A stretch of DNA of 64,000 nt from Vreelandella nanhaiensis (GTDB taxonomy: Bacteria; Pseudomonadota; Gammaproteobacteria; Pseudomonadales; Halomonadaceae), in assembly GCF_003990185.1 (NCBI RefSeq), contig NZ_RZHF01000004.1, forward strand, positions 1 through 64,000, read 5' to 3'. The position numbers were made by a program, and so were the translations under genes. Every line of letters starts with the position of its first letter. Within the stretch, counting starts at the first letter, position 1. Under the pieces are notes generated by a model, which was given only the letters and a program-made list of their open reading frames with translations, had not been told where the DNA came from and made no database searches. Shown here piece after piece: positions 8,570 through 17,339 of the stretch.

Positions 8570-10591
8570 TCAAAGCGCCGCGGCCAGACGCGTACCTTGG
8601 TCGATAGCCCGCTTGGCATCCAGTTCCGCGGCCTCATCGGCGCCGCCAATGATGTGTACAGCCTTACCGGCAGTTTCAAGTGGCGCGATCAAATCACGCA
8701 CCGATTCCTGGCCCGCGCACACCACGATAGTATCCACATCAAGCACCTGCTCTTGGCCGTCGCGGCGGATATGTAGCCCCTTATCATCGATTTTCAGGTA
8801 TTCACAGCCGGTCAGGGTTTCAACGCCTCGCGCTTTCAGCGACGCGCGGTGTACCCACCCCGTGGTTTTGCCCAAATACTTGCCCGCCTTGGACGTTTTA
8901 CGCTGAAGCATCACAATCTCGCGAGAGACAGGTGGGGCCACGGGTGCTTTCAAGCCGCCCCGCTCGCTAACCGCAAGATCCACCCCCCATTCATCGCACC
9001 AAGTGTCGATATCTAACGCCGTATGCTCTTGATGGGCGAGCAGCTCCGAGACATCAAAACCGATGCCGCCTGCGCCAATCACGGCTACTCGGCGCCCCAC
9101 CTGGGCAGGGTTTTCAATTGCTTCGGCGTAGCTGATCACGCTTTCATGATCGGCCCCGGGTAACGAAAGCGTGCGCGGACGCACCCCGCTTGCCAGTACG
9201 ACATCGTCAAACTCAGCCAACACTTCCGGCGTGGCGGAGGTGTTCAAGCGCACCTCGACGGCATGCTTTTCGAGCATGACGCGGTAGTAGCGTAGGGTTT
9301 CGTTAAACTCCTCCTTGCCAGGAATCTTACGCGCATAGTTAAACTGCCCGCCAAGCTGCGCACGCTTCTCGAACAGCACCACGCTATGCCCGCGGCTGGC
9401 AGCAGTAACCGCGGTGGCAAGGCCAGCTGGCCCACCACCCACGATCGCCACGCGCTTGGGCGCAGCAGCAGGTTCAATAACAAGCTCGGTTTCATGGCAG
9501 GCGCGGGGATTCACCAAGCATGAGGTCAGTTTGCCGGCAAAGGTATGATCCAGGCAGGCCTGGTTGCAGGCAATACAGGTATTGATCTCATCTGCCAGCC
9601 CCGCCTTGGTCTTGCTGACCCAGGCAGGATCAGCCAGAAACGGCCGGGCCATGGACACCATATCGGCATGGCCTTCGGCCAGCACCGCTTCGGCCACACT
9701 GGGCATATTGATTCGGTTGGTGGTCACCAATGGAATCGAAAGCGCGGCTTTCACCCGCCGGGTCACCTCGGTGAAGGCCGCACGCGGCACGCTGGTTACA
9801 ATGGTGGGCACCCTGGCTTCATGCCAGCCAACACCCGTATTGATCAGGTTCGCGCCCGCCGCTTCCACGGCTTGGCCAAGTGTGACAATCTCTTCCCAGG
9901 TGCTGCCCTCTTCCACCAGGTCGATCATGGAGAGGCGAAAAATCACCATAAAACGTTCGCCCACGGCCGCCCGAATGCGCCTGACAATCTCCACGGGAAA
10001 ACGCATGCGGTTTTCAAAACTTCCGCCCCACATATCGCTTCGCTGGTTGGTGCGTCGGCAGATAAACTGGTTGATCAGATACCCTTCCGATCCCATGACT
10101 TCCACACCGTCGTAGCCGGCCTTTTGCGCCAGAAGCGCGCAGCGCACATAGTCGTTAATCTGCTGCTCGACCTCATCACTATCTAGCTCACGTGGCGTGA
10201 ACGGATTGATAGGTGCCTGAATGGCAGAGGGGGCCACCAAATCCGGCGAGTAGGCGTAGCGCCCGGCGTGAAGGATCTGCATGCACAGATGCCCGCCTTC
10301 GGCGTGTACCGCTTCCACCACCTGGCGGTGCTCTGCCAGATGTGTGTCATCGGTCAGCGCATGAGCACCCTGAAATACCGCGCCTTCCGGGTTCGGTGCA
10401 ATACCTCCGGTCACGATTAAGCTTACCCCCGCCCGCGCCCGCTCAGCATAAAACGCTGCCAGCCTGGCAAAGCCTTCGGGCGCCTCTTCCAGGTTGGTAT
10501 GCATGGAGCCCATCAGCACGCGATTGGGTAGCGTTAAATGACCAATGGTAATCGGCTGAAAAAGATGTGGGTAGGCAGGCGCACGGGTCAT
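8570..10591 (-). CDS. fadH: NADPH-dependent 2,4-dienoyl-CoA reductase
   Basis: A 673-residue flavo-iron-sulfur enzyme that reduces 2,4-dienoyl-CoA so that polyunsaturated fatty acids can enter beta-oxidation. Residues 1-330 form the old-yellow-enzyme TIM barrel that holds FMN. Four cysteines (C339, C342, C346, C358) bind a [4Fe-4S] cluster. A Rossmann domain starting with GGGPAG at 385-390 binds FAD, and a second GxGxxG (VIGAGGIGFD) binds NADPH. Length matches E. coli FadH (672). The ATG at 10591 is chosen over the upstream ATG at 10609 because AAGGAG lies seven bases before it. Confidence 0.94.
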   Translation of the reverse strand: MTRAPAYPHLFQPITIGHLTLPNRVLMGSMHTNLEEAPEGFARLAAFYAERARAGVSLIVTGGIAPNPEGAVFQGAHALTDDTHLAEHRQVVEAVHAEGGHLCMQILHAGRYAYSPDLVAPSAIQAPINPFTPRELDSDEVEQQINDYVRCALLAQKAGYDGVEVMGSEGYLINQFICRRTNQRSDMWGGSFENRMRFPVEIVRRIRAAVGERFMVIFRLSMIDLVEEGSTWEEIVTLGQAVEAAGANLINTGVGWHEARVPTIVTSVPRAAFTEVTRRVKAALSIPLVTTNRINMPSVAEAVLAEGHADMVSMARPFLADPAWVSKTKAGLADEINTCIACNQACLDHTFAGKLTSCLVNPRACHETELVIEPAAAPKRVAIVGGGPAGLATAVTAASRGHSVVLFEKRAQLGGQFNYARKIPGKEEFNETLRYYRVMLEKHAVEVRLNTSATPEVLAEFDDVVLASGVRPRTLSLPGADHESVISYAEAIENPAQVGRRVAVIGAGGIGFDVSELLAHQEHTALDIDTWCDEWGVDLAVSERGGLKAPVAPPVSREIVMLQRKTSKAGKYLGKTTGWVHRASLKARGVETLTGCEYLKIDDKGLHIRRDGQEQVLDVDTIVVCAGQESVRDLIAPLETAGKAVHIIGGADEAAELDAKRAIDQGTRLAAAL

Positions 10592-10714
10592 CACGGTTCT
10601 CCTTGGCATTATTCAAACAAGCGTATGACATCCTTGGCACCACGTACAGCCCCAGGGCTTGCTCCAGGCGGTAAAGCACGTAACATTACCCAGCTAACGA
10701 CAAGGAAAACTGCG

Positions 10715-11626
10715 ATGCCCCTGATTTACTTTTTACCCCCGCTTGCCACCGTGCTGATTTGGTCGGGCAACATGACCATCAACCAGTTAACGGTGGGTGC
10801 CATTGCGCCCAGCAGTATCGCCTTTTTACGTTGGCTACTGGCGCTTATGGTCATGACGCCTTTTGTGCTACCTGCCGCCATTCGCTATCGCGATGAAATA
10901 GGCCGCAACTGGTACAAGCTGGCCGCGCTAGGGCTTTTGGGCATGGGGTTATGGCAAGGGCTTGCCTATGTGGCGGCGGAAACCACCACGGCCACCAATA
11001 TGGGAATTTTGGCTGCCATGGTACCGCTTCTCACTGTGCTGCTGAGTGCGCTTATTCTGCGTGAGCCACCCACGCTTGGCGGTGTTATGGGTGGTGTGCT
11101 GGCCTTTATTGGCGTGACTGTGCTACTTGGCCGTGGCAATCCCCTCTCGCTGCTTAACCTTGAGGTTGCCCGTGGCGATGCGCTGATGGTGGTGGCTGCA
11201 AGCTGCTACGCGCTTTACGGCGTCATGCTCAAACGCTGGAAAATGAACTTACCGCCCTGGGTGATGCTCTATGCCCAGGTATGTTTTGCGGTGCTGTTCC
11301 TGCTGCCCCCTTACTTGATGGGTCCCATGACCCCGGTGGATAGCCAGAATATCGGGCTGATTGTGTATGCGGGCATTCCTGCCTCCGTTATTACCACCTA
11401 CTTGTGGATGCGCGCCGTCCGCCAGATTGGCGCCAACCAGGCGAGCATTTTTATCAATCTGATGCCACTGTTCAGCGCGTTGATTGCCATGGCGATGCTT
11501 GGCGAGCAGGTGGCAGGCTTTCACTTTACCGGTGGACTTCTGATTCTGGCAGGCGTGGTCATGGCGCAGACCCTGACCCGCCCGCTGGTGCGAAGAGTAG
11601 CGGCAAATAAGCCAGGCAGCGCCTAG
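10715..11626 (+). CDS. DMT family transporter (two EamA domains)
   Basis: A 303-residue inner-membrane protein with about ten hydrophobic segments arranged as two EamA repeats, the drug/metabolite transporter (RhaT/PecM) architecture. Such proteins usually export amino acids or metabolites; the substrate cannot be told. Motifs such as the first helix FLPPLATVLIWSGN and ALYGVMLKRWK in the second half are typical. The open frame extends to 10538, but the ATG at 10715 follows AAGGAAAACTGCG and starts directly with the first membrane helix, so it is chosen. It diverges from fadH. Confidence 0.9.
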   Translation: MPLIYFLPPLATVLIWSGNMTINQLTVGAIAPSSIAFLRWLLALMVMTPFVLPAAIRYRDEIGRNWYKLAALGLLGMGLWQGLAYVAAETTTATNMGILAAMVPLLTVLLSALILREPPTLGGVMGGVLAFIGVTVLLGRGNPLSLLNLEVARGDALMVVAASCYALYGVMLKRWKMNLPPWVMLYAQVCFAVLFLLPPYLMGPMTPVDSQNIGLIVYAGIPASVITTYLWMRAVRQIGANQASIFINLMPLFSALIAMAMLGEQVAGFHFTGGLLILAGVVMAQTLTRPLVRRVAANKPGSA

Positions 11627-11673
11627 CCATCCTGTACTAAGCTGTTTTCTTTTTTATTCTGGAACCCCCTGAT

Positions 11674-13242
11674 ATGTCGCTAGAAGAACTGCATCTGAAT
11701 CTGCGCAACCTGACGAGCGATGATTACGATCAGCTCAAGGCATTGATGGACGCTGTCTATCACGATATCGGCGGTGCCTGGCCCAGGCACACGATCGACA
11801 AGCTGATTCAGGAATTTCCCGACGGCCAGATTGCCATTGAAGATGACGGCAACCTGGTTGGCGTAGCGCTGACGGTGCAGGTGGATTACGACGAGTTCTC
11901 CAACCCGCACAAGTATGACGACCTGATTGGTCACCGTGAAACCATCCTCAATAACCAGGAAGGCGACGCAATGTACGGGCTGGATGTGCTGATCCACCCG
12001 GACTACCGCGGCTACCGCCTGGGGCGGCGCCTTTACGAAGCGCGCAAGGAGCTGTGCCGCTCGCATAACCTCCGCGCCATCCTGGCCGGCGGTCGAATCC
12101 CTGAGTACTACCAGCACGCCGAAGAACTGACCCCCGCTCAGTACATCGACAAGGTCTCCCGCAAGGAGATTTACGATCCGATTCTGTCGTTCCAGCTGGC
12201 CAACGACTTTCAGGTAAAGCGCCTGCTGCGCAAATACCTGCCCGAAGACGAGCAGTCCAAGGGCTACGCTACACTTCTTGAGTGGAACAATATCCTTTTT
12301 GAGCCAGCCGAGAACGTGCTGGATACGCGCCCTACCCAGGTGCGCGTGGGCGCCGTTCAGTGGCAGATGCGCGAATTTGCCTCAGTCGAAGCCGCGCTCC
12401 AGCAGATTGAGTACTTTGTCGATGCGCTTTCGGATTACCAGAGCGACTTTGCCGTCTTCCCGGAGCTTTTTACCACCCCGCTGATGGGCTTGCAGGACCG
12501 CGCCGCCCAGCAGGACCAGATGGGTGCCATCCGCTTTCTGGCAAGCTTTACCGAACGTTTTAAAGCCGAGCTTTCGCGTATGGCGGTTTCCTACAACATC
12601 AATATTGTCGGTGGTTCGATGATTGAGGTAGGCGAGGACGACCGGCTCTACAACGTCTCCTATCTCTTCCACCGCGACGGCGATGTGGACAAGCAAGCCA
12701 AGCTGCATATCACTCCCCAAGAGCGCCGCGACTGGGTGATTGAAGGCGGCGATAGCCTACAGGTATTCGATACCGATGCAGGCCGTGTGGGCATTCTGAT
12801 CTGCTATGACGTGGAGTTTCCGGAGCTCGGTCGCCTGCTGGCCGACCAGGACATGGATATCCTGTTCGTGCCTTTCTGGACCGACACCAAGAACGGCTAC
12901 TTGCGGGTTCGACACTGCGGTCAAGCGCGTGCCATCGAGAACGAATGCTATGTGGTGCTATGCGGTAGCGTGGGCAACCTGCCTTCGATTGAAAACCTGG
13001 ATATCCAGTACGCTCAGTCGGCGGTCTTTACCCCTTCTGACTTCGCCTTCCCCCATGATGCGGTGCTGGCGGAAACCACGCCCAATACCGAGATGATCTT
13101 CTTCTCGGATCTGGACCTGACCCGCCTGACCGTGGTGCGCGCTGAGGGCTCGGTGACGAACCTGAAGGACCGCCGCAAGGATCTATTTGACTTACGCTGG
13201 CGCGACTGGTCGCTGAAGTCCGGCTCTAATCGGGATGAGTGA
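11674..13242 (+). CDS. Fusion of GNAT acetyltransferase and carbon-nitrogen hydrolase
   Basis: A 522-residue two-domain protein. Residues 1-210 are a GNAT N-acetyltransferase with an acetyl-CoA loop around RGYRLG (112-117). Residues 222-510 are a nitrilase-superfamily hydrolase with the full catalytic triad: E264 (FPELF), K343 (AKLHIT) and C377 (LICYDVEFPE). This fusion is a known branch of the nitrilase superfamily, but the substrate and the reason for coupling acetylation to amide hydrolysis are not established. It follows the transporter by about 45 bases on the same strand and may be co-transcribed. A strong bidirectional terminator follows. Confidence 0.93.
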   Translation: MSLEELHLNLRNLTSDDYDQLKALMDAVYHDIGGAWPRHTIDKLIQEFPDGQIAIEDDGNLVGVALTVQVDYDEFSNPHKYDDLIGHRETILNNQEGDAMYGLDVLIHPDYRGYRLGRRLYEARKELCRSHNLRAILAGGRIPEYYQHAEELTPAQYIDKVSRKEIYDPILSFQLANDFQVKRLLRKYLPEDEQSKGYATLLEWNNILFEPAENVLDTRPTQVRVGAVQWQMREFASVEAALQQIEYFVDALSDYQSDFAVFPELFTTPLMGLQDRAAQQDQMGAIRFLASFTERFKAELSRMAVSYNINIVGGSMIEVGEDDRLYNVSYLFHRDGDVDKQAKLHITPQERRDWVIEGGDSLQVFDTDAGRVGILICYDVEFPELGRLLADQDMDILFVPFWTDTKNGYLRVRHCGQARAIENECYVVLCGSVGNLPSIENLDIQYAQSAVFTPSDFAFPHDAVLAETTPNTEMIFFSDLDLTRLTVVRAEGSVTNLKDRRKDLFDLRWRDWSLKSGSNRDE

Positions 13243-13280
13243 GGTATGAGGTAAAAAAGAAAAGCCACTTCTACCCATGC

Positions 13281-13310
13281 AAAAACGCCGCCCTTTTGGG
13301 CGGCGTTTTT
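13281..13310. terminator. Bidirectional Rho-independent terminator
   Basis: A 13-base-pair perfect hairpin (AAAAACGCCGCCC, loop TTTT) occupies 13281-13310. It has A and T runs on both sides, so it can stop the GNAT-nitrilase transcript and the converging MGMT-family transcript. Confidence 0.95.
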
Positions 13311-13329
13311 GTTTTAGTCACTGACTTCT

Positions 13330-13629
13330 TCAATCGGGCCAGACCAGATGGGCGGGTACACGACCTTTTGCGTCAAATGCAACGCCTTCATCACGCAACT
13401 TTTGGTGCTGACGGGCAGCGCCACCATGATCGGCGAGTTTAAGAGAGGCAGCAATTACCCGATGCCAGGGCAGCTCATGACCATCGGGCAAGTGGCGCAT
13501 GGCAGAACCTACCATGCGCGGAGTGGCCCCTTCGGTCATGGCGGCGATACGCCCATACGTGGTGACTCGCCCCGCTGGAATCTGATCGACGATGGTATAG
13601 ATCTGCTCCAAGAGCTCGGGGCGTGCCAT
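13330..13629 (-). CDS. Alkyltransferase-like protein (MGMT family, no acceptor cysteine)
   Basis: A 99-residue protein covering only the C-terminal DNA-binding domain of O6-methylguanine methyltransferases. The helix-turn-helix part (GRVTTYGRIAAM, TPRMVGSAM) is intact, but the active-site motif PCHR reads PWHR, with W55 in place of the alkyl-accepting cysteine. That is the hallmark of ATL proteins such as E. coli YbaZ, which bind O6-alkylguanine and hand it to nucleotide excision repair instead of repairing it directly. Length is right for ATLs. GGAG precedes the ATG. Confidence 0.92.
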   Translation of the reverse strand: MARPELLEQIYTIVDQIPAGRVTTYGRIAAMTEGATPRMVGSAMRHLPDGHELPWHRVIAASLKLADHGGAARQHQKLRDEGVAFDAKGRVPAHLVWPD

Positions 13630-13684
13630 GACTGACTCTCCATCATTATTTCAGGCGGGCCGTGATTACCTCAGGCTAGCGGGC

Positions 13685-14293
13685 TTACAGTGCTTCAACC
13701 AGTTGATCGATTGCCTGGAAAGCCTCTTTTAGCGCCGCATCACGCTGTGCCTCGCCCATGTTTAAACCTTCTGCGTACACCACTTCAACATCGGTAATGC
13801 CCATCAAGCCTAGCATGCTCTTCAGGTGCGGCGTTTGACTATCCATTTCCGTACCCGCATACATGCCGCCACGTGCAGCCAGGATGATCGCCCGCTTGCC
13901 TTCGATCAACCCCTTCGGGCCATTTTCCGTGTAGCGGAAGGTTTCTCCGGCACGTAGTACGCGATCAAACCAGGCTTTAAGTTGCGAAGGGATACCCAGG
14001 TTGTACATCGGCACCGCAATCACCAGCACATCGCTCGCCCGCAATTCTTCCAGCAGGTTATCAGATTGAGCGGCCAGCGCTTTTTGCTCGTCGCTGCGCT
14101 TATCAGCCGGTGTCTGCCAGGCACCCAACTCGGCGATATCTAAGTGAGGAAGCGCATTGGCGACCACATCGCGTTTAGTAACAGTTACGCTGTCACGGGC
14201 AGCCGCTCGGCTTTCAAAGTGGTTGGCCAGGGCGATAGATTGACCGTTTTCACCAAGTACGGAAGAGGTTACCAATAGGGCGCGAGTCGACAT
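13685..14293 (-). CDS. azoR: FMN-dependent NADH azoreductase
   Basis: A 202-residue flavodoxin-fold quinone/azo reductase of the AzoR (AcpD) family, a cytoplasmic FMN dimer that reduces quinones and azo dyes with NADH. Visible family motifs include the N-terminal phosphate loop SSVLGENGQS, VPMYNLGIPSQLKAWFDRV, and the RGGMY segment near the active site. The length is typical. GGAG lies seven bases before the ATG. It stands as a single gene between the ATL gene and the AGCS symporter. Confidence 0.92.
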   Translation of the reverse strand: MSTRALLVTSSVLGENGQSIALANHFESRAAARDSVTVTKRDVVANALPHLDIAELGAWQTPADKRSDEQKALAAQSDNLLEELRASDVLVIAVPMYNLGIPSQLKAWFDRVLRAGETFRYTENGPKGLIEGKRAIILAARGGMYAGTEMDSQTPHLKSMLGLMGITDVEVVYAEGLNMGEAQRDAALKEAFQAIDQLVEAL

Positions 14294-14413
14294 GAAAATA
14301 CTCCAGACACATAATAATTAAGAGAATGGGGACTATTTTACGGTGGTTTTGATTAATCAAAAGCGCAATGATCTGCGTGTTATATTCGATAAAATCGAAT
14401 CGTTATGCCCCAT

Positions 14414-14438
14414 AAAAAACCCCGCACGCGGCGGGGTT
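14414..14438 (-). terminator. Rho-independent terminator of the AGCS symporter gene
   Basis: An eight-base-pair stem (AACCCCGC at 14418-14425 with 14431-14438) with a five-base loop is followed on the minus strand by six T. It lies about 20 bases after the symporter stop. Confidence 0.88.
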
Positions 14439-14456
14439 GTTAACTGGCTGGCGTTA

Positions 14457-15905
14457 CTACTTTTTAGGCCATGCTTTGGGGTCGACCTTATTAGCCAGTT
14501 TGGGGAACTGGCTGGGGTCGAAAGTGGGCTCTTTGCCCGCCTTTAGCTGCGCTTCATAATCCCGGAACAGGGAGAAGGCCGTGGGCGAAAGCAACAGAAT
14601 TGCCACCAGGTTGATGATAGCCATCATGCCCATGGAGAGATCCGCAAAATTCCAGATCGCACCCAGGCTTGCCACCGAGCCGACCATGATCATCGCCAGC
14701 ACCGCCAGACGATAGATGAAGACGGCTACCGGTGCGCGACGACCGGCCAGGTACTCGATATTGGACTCGCCATAGGAGTAGTTGGCAATCACCGAGGTAA
14801 ACGCGAAGAGCAAAATGGCGATAGCCACGAACATAGCGCCCCAATCGCCCACATGGCTGGATAGCGCCATTTGGGTCAATTGAATGCCGTTATTCTCGTT
14901 ACCGGCCAGAAGTTCAGGCCCTGCCATGATAATAATGGCTGCGGTTGCCGTACAAATAACCAGCGTATCCAGAAATACGCCCAGCATCTGGATAAAGCCC
15001 TGCGCGGCCGGATGGTTCGGGCGCGTGCTCGCCGTTGCCGCCGCGTTGGGCGCCGAGCCCATACCAGCCTCATTGGAAAACAGACCGCGCTGAATGCCGT
15101 TCATGATGGCCTGTGAGACGGCATAGCCCACGGCGCCACCCGCCGCCTGTTCAATACCAAAGGCGCTTCGCACAATGGTCATGATAGCCGCCGGAAAGTC
15201 ACTGATATTAAGCGCAACCACAACCAGCGCCAGCACCAGGTAAAGCAGCGCCATCAGCGGCACAATCAGCTCAGCCACCTTGGCGATGGACTTCAAACCA
15301 CCAAAAATGATGGGTGTCACTACCGCGACCAAGACTAACCCCATGGCCCAGGTGGGAACGGCAAATGCCTGCTCCATGGCCTGGGCGATGGAGTTGGCCT
15401 GCACACTGTTGAACGCCAATCCAAACGCCACAATCAAACAGATGGAAAACAACACCGCTAGCCAGCGCAAACCTAGTCCGCGCTCGATGTAACGGGCGGG
15501 GCCGCCACGGAAGGTGTTATCACCGTGATCCGTTTTATAGGCCTGTGCCAGGGTGGATTCGATAAAGCTTGTCGCCATACCGACCATCGCGGTCATCCAC
15601 ATCCAGAAAATCGCACCTGGGCCGCCAAAATAGATCGCAACCGCTACACCCGCCAAGTTGCCGGTACCTACGCGTGCGGCAAGGCTCGTGGAGAGCGCCT
15701 GAAAAGAGGATATACCTTCACCGGCATCACGAGAGGTTCGCAGCAGCTTGAACATGTGGCCAAAATAACGTACTTGGATGCCGCCCGTTCGTATCGTGAA
15801 GTAAAGGCCTGCACCGATCAGCAGATAGATCAGCACACTGCCCCATAACAGACCGTTGCCGCGATCGACGAACGCGGTCAACAGCTGAGGAATCGAAAAA
15901 TCCAT
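14457..15905 (-). CDS. Alanine/glycine:cation symporter (AGCS family)
   Basis: A 482-residue inner-membrane symporter of the AGCS (AgcS/DagA) family that takes up alanine or glycine with sodium or protons. About eleven hydrophobic segments are visible. Family signatures include RVGTGNLAGVAVAIYFGGPG near the N-terminus and the FSNEAGMGSAPNAAA block in the middle. The length is typical. Sodium coupling would suit a halophilic host, but this is inference. AGGG lies upstream of the ATG at a slightly long distance. It has its own terminator. Confidence 0.94.
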   Translation of the reverse strand: MDFSIPQLLTAFVDRGNGLLWGSVLIYLLIGAGLYFTIRTGGIQVRYFGHMFKLLRTSRDAGEGISSFQALSTSLAARVGTGNLAGVAVAIYFGGPGAIFWMWMTAMVGMATSFIESTLAQAYKTDHGDNTFRGGPARYIERGLGLRWLAVLFSICLIVAFGLAFNSVQANSIAQAMEQAFAVPTWAMGLVLVAVVTPIIFGGLKSIAKVAELIVPLMALLYLVLALVVVALNISDFPAAIMTIVRSAFGIEQAAGGAVGYAVSQAIMNGIQRGLFSNEAGMGSAPNAAATASTRPNHPAAQGFIQMLGVFLDTLVICTATAAIIIMAGPELLAGNENNGIQLTQMALSSHVGDWGAMFVAIAILLFAFTSVIANYSYGESNIEYLAGRRAPVAVFIYRLAVLAMIMVGSVASLGAIWNFADLSMGMMAIINLVAILLLSPTAFSLFRDYEAQLKAGKEPTFDPSQFPKLANKVDPKAWPKK

Positions 15906-16099
15906 ACCACACGCCCTTTTTAACTTATCGAAAGCGCTTCATTCTTCACGCCTGCACCAAAATGGCAAGAAAATTGGCGTATTTATTCGTAAAACGCTTG
16001 AAATAGACGCTAACTCTTATTTAGCGCCAGCTATTCAACTAAGATCACTTCGGAATAAATAAAAAAGCATAGCCGCGAGCTAAAAAGCCTAATAGCTTC

Positions 16100-16534
16100 T
16101 TAAAGATCTAGTGCCTCGCAGCCATTCAAGGTAGTCAATATACGCCGCGACCCGCCTTGGTCGCGGTGTTCGCCCAGCCAAATGCCTTGCCACGTGCCGA
16201 GCGCTATACGCCCATCGCGCACGGCTAACGTTAATTGAGTCCCCAAAAAACTTGCCACAACATGGGCTGGCATATCATCCGGCCCTTCAAGAGTATGGCG
16301 AAAGTAATCAAGCCCGTCGGGTACCAGCCTGCGCATAAAGGTGTCCAGGTCATGACGAACATCTGGGTCGGTATTTTCATTAAGCGTTAACGATGCCGAG
16401 GTGTGCATTAACTGCAGATGCAACATCCCCACACTGCACTCGGACAAACACGGCAGCGCATGCACCACCTCATCAGTAATAAGATGAAAGCCGCGTGCCA
16501 ATTCCGGTAGATGAATTTCCTGCTGATGCCACAT
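16100..16534 (-). CDS. yjbQ: YjbQ family protein (secondary thiamine-phosphate synthase enzyme)
   Basis: A 144-residue UPF0047/YjbQ protein. The family signature HTSASLTLNEN (H44 onward) followed by DPDV, and the C-terminal GTWQGIWLGEHRD, are both present. E. coli YjbQ has a weak thiamine-phosphate synthase activity and the family forms trimers with a metal site. The true cellular role is unclear. AAGGAG lies six bases before the ATG. It stands alone; about 190 bases without a gene separate it from the symporter. Confidence 0.9.
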   Translation of the reverse strand: MWHQQEIHLPELARGFHLITDEVVHALPCLSECSVGMLHLQLMHTSASLTLNENTDPDVRHDLDTFMRRLVPDGLDYFRHTLEGPDDMPAHVVASFLGTQLTLAVRDGRIALGTWQGIWLGEHRDQGGSRRILTTLNGCEALDL

Positions 16535-16802
16535 AAAACACTCCTTTGTCTTTTACCGCGTCAGGAGCACGTCAAAGCGCGCCCTTCTTGTCAGGTTCAC
16601 TTCACCATAGCCTAATCGCAGGGCTAAGATACCCGTCATTGCGATTAGTTTTCTTCATGGCTGGCACGCACTATGCAAATATGGCTTGGGTGAGATATAT
16701 CCCTACATCGTTTACCCGCCCATAATGTTTTGGGGTATGCCAGTTGTAACGACTTTATGACACAGCCGCCTTAACAGCGGCTGCTCGCAGGGAAGGCATA
16801 TA

Positions 16803-17339
16803 ATGAAACATCTGCTTGGAAGCAGCATCACCAGCTTGCTTATTCTTACCGGCTGTACCGGCATCCCCGACGGTACCGAACCGGTCACAGGCTTTGAGCT
16901 TGAACGCTATCTGGGCCAATGGTACGAGATTGCCCGGTTGAACCACTCATTTGAAGAGGGTCTTGATTGCGTTACGGCGACCTATAGCCTGCGCGATGAC
17001 GGTGGCGTACGCGTTATCAACCGTGGCTACAACCTGGAAAAGCAGGCCTGGGAGGAAGCCGAAGGTCGCGCCTACTTTATTGATGAAGAAAACGTAGGCC
17101 GCTTGAAGGTCAGTTTTTTTGGCCCCTTCTACAGCGGCTACAACATCCTTGAGCTGGATGATGACTATCAGTGGGCGCTGGTATCCGGCCCTGATCGCGA
17201 CTACCTGTGGATTTTATCGCGCACGCCTGAGCTGGATAACGATACTGAAACCGCCCTGCGCCAGCGCGCCGCCGAGCTGGATTTTCCAACCGACGAACTG
17301 ATTACTGTGGAGCATGGGAACGCCTGCCCGGATCATTAA
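16803..17339 (+). CDS. blc: Lipocalin family outer-membrane lipoprotein (Blc-like)
   Basis: A 178-residue bacterial lipocalin. A short signal peptide ends in the lipobox LTGC with C18 as the lipidated residue. The residues after it (TG) do not include the inner-membrane retention Asp, so outer-membrane sorting is expected. The lipocalin GxWYE motif is GQWYEIARL at about residues 39-47. Blc proteins bind fatty acids or lysophospholipids under envelope stress. The 3' end overlaps the convergent LysR gene by 38 bases. Confidence 0.93.
   Translation: MKHLLGSSITSLLILTGCTGIPDGTEPVTGFELERYLGQWYEIARLNHSFEEGLDCVTATYSLRDDGGVRVINRGYNLEKQAWEEAEGRAYFIDEENVGRLKVSFFGPFYSGYNILELDDDYQWALVSGPDRDYLWILSRTPELDNDTETALRQRAAELDFPTDELITVEHGNACPDH

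Noticed and set aside
9545..10186. 213-codon open frame opposite fadH
   Set aside because: It is antisense to the conserved fadH coding region, with low-complexity His/Arg-rich translation and no ribosome-binding site.
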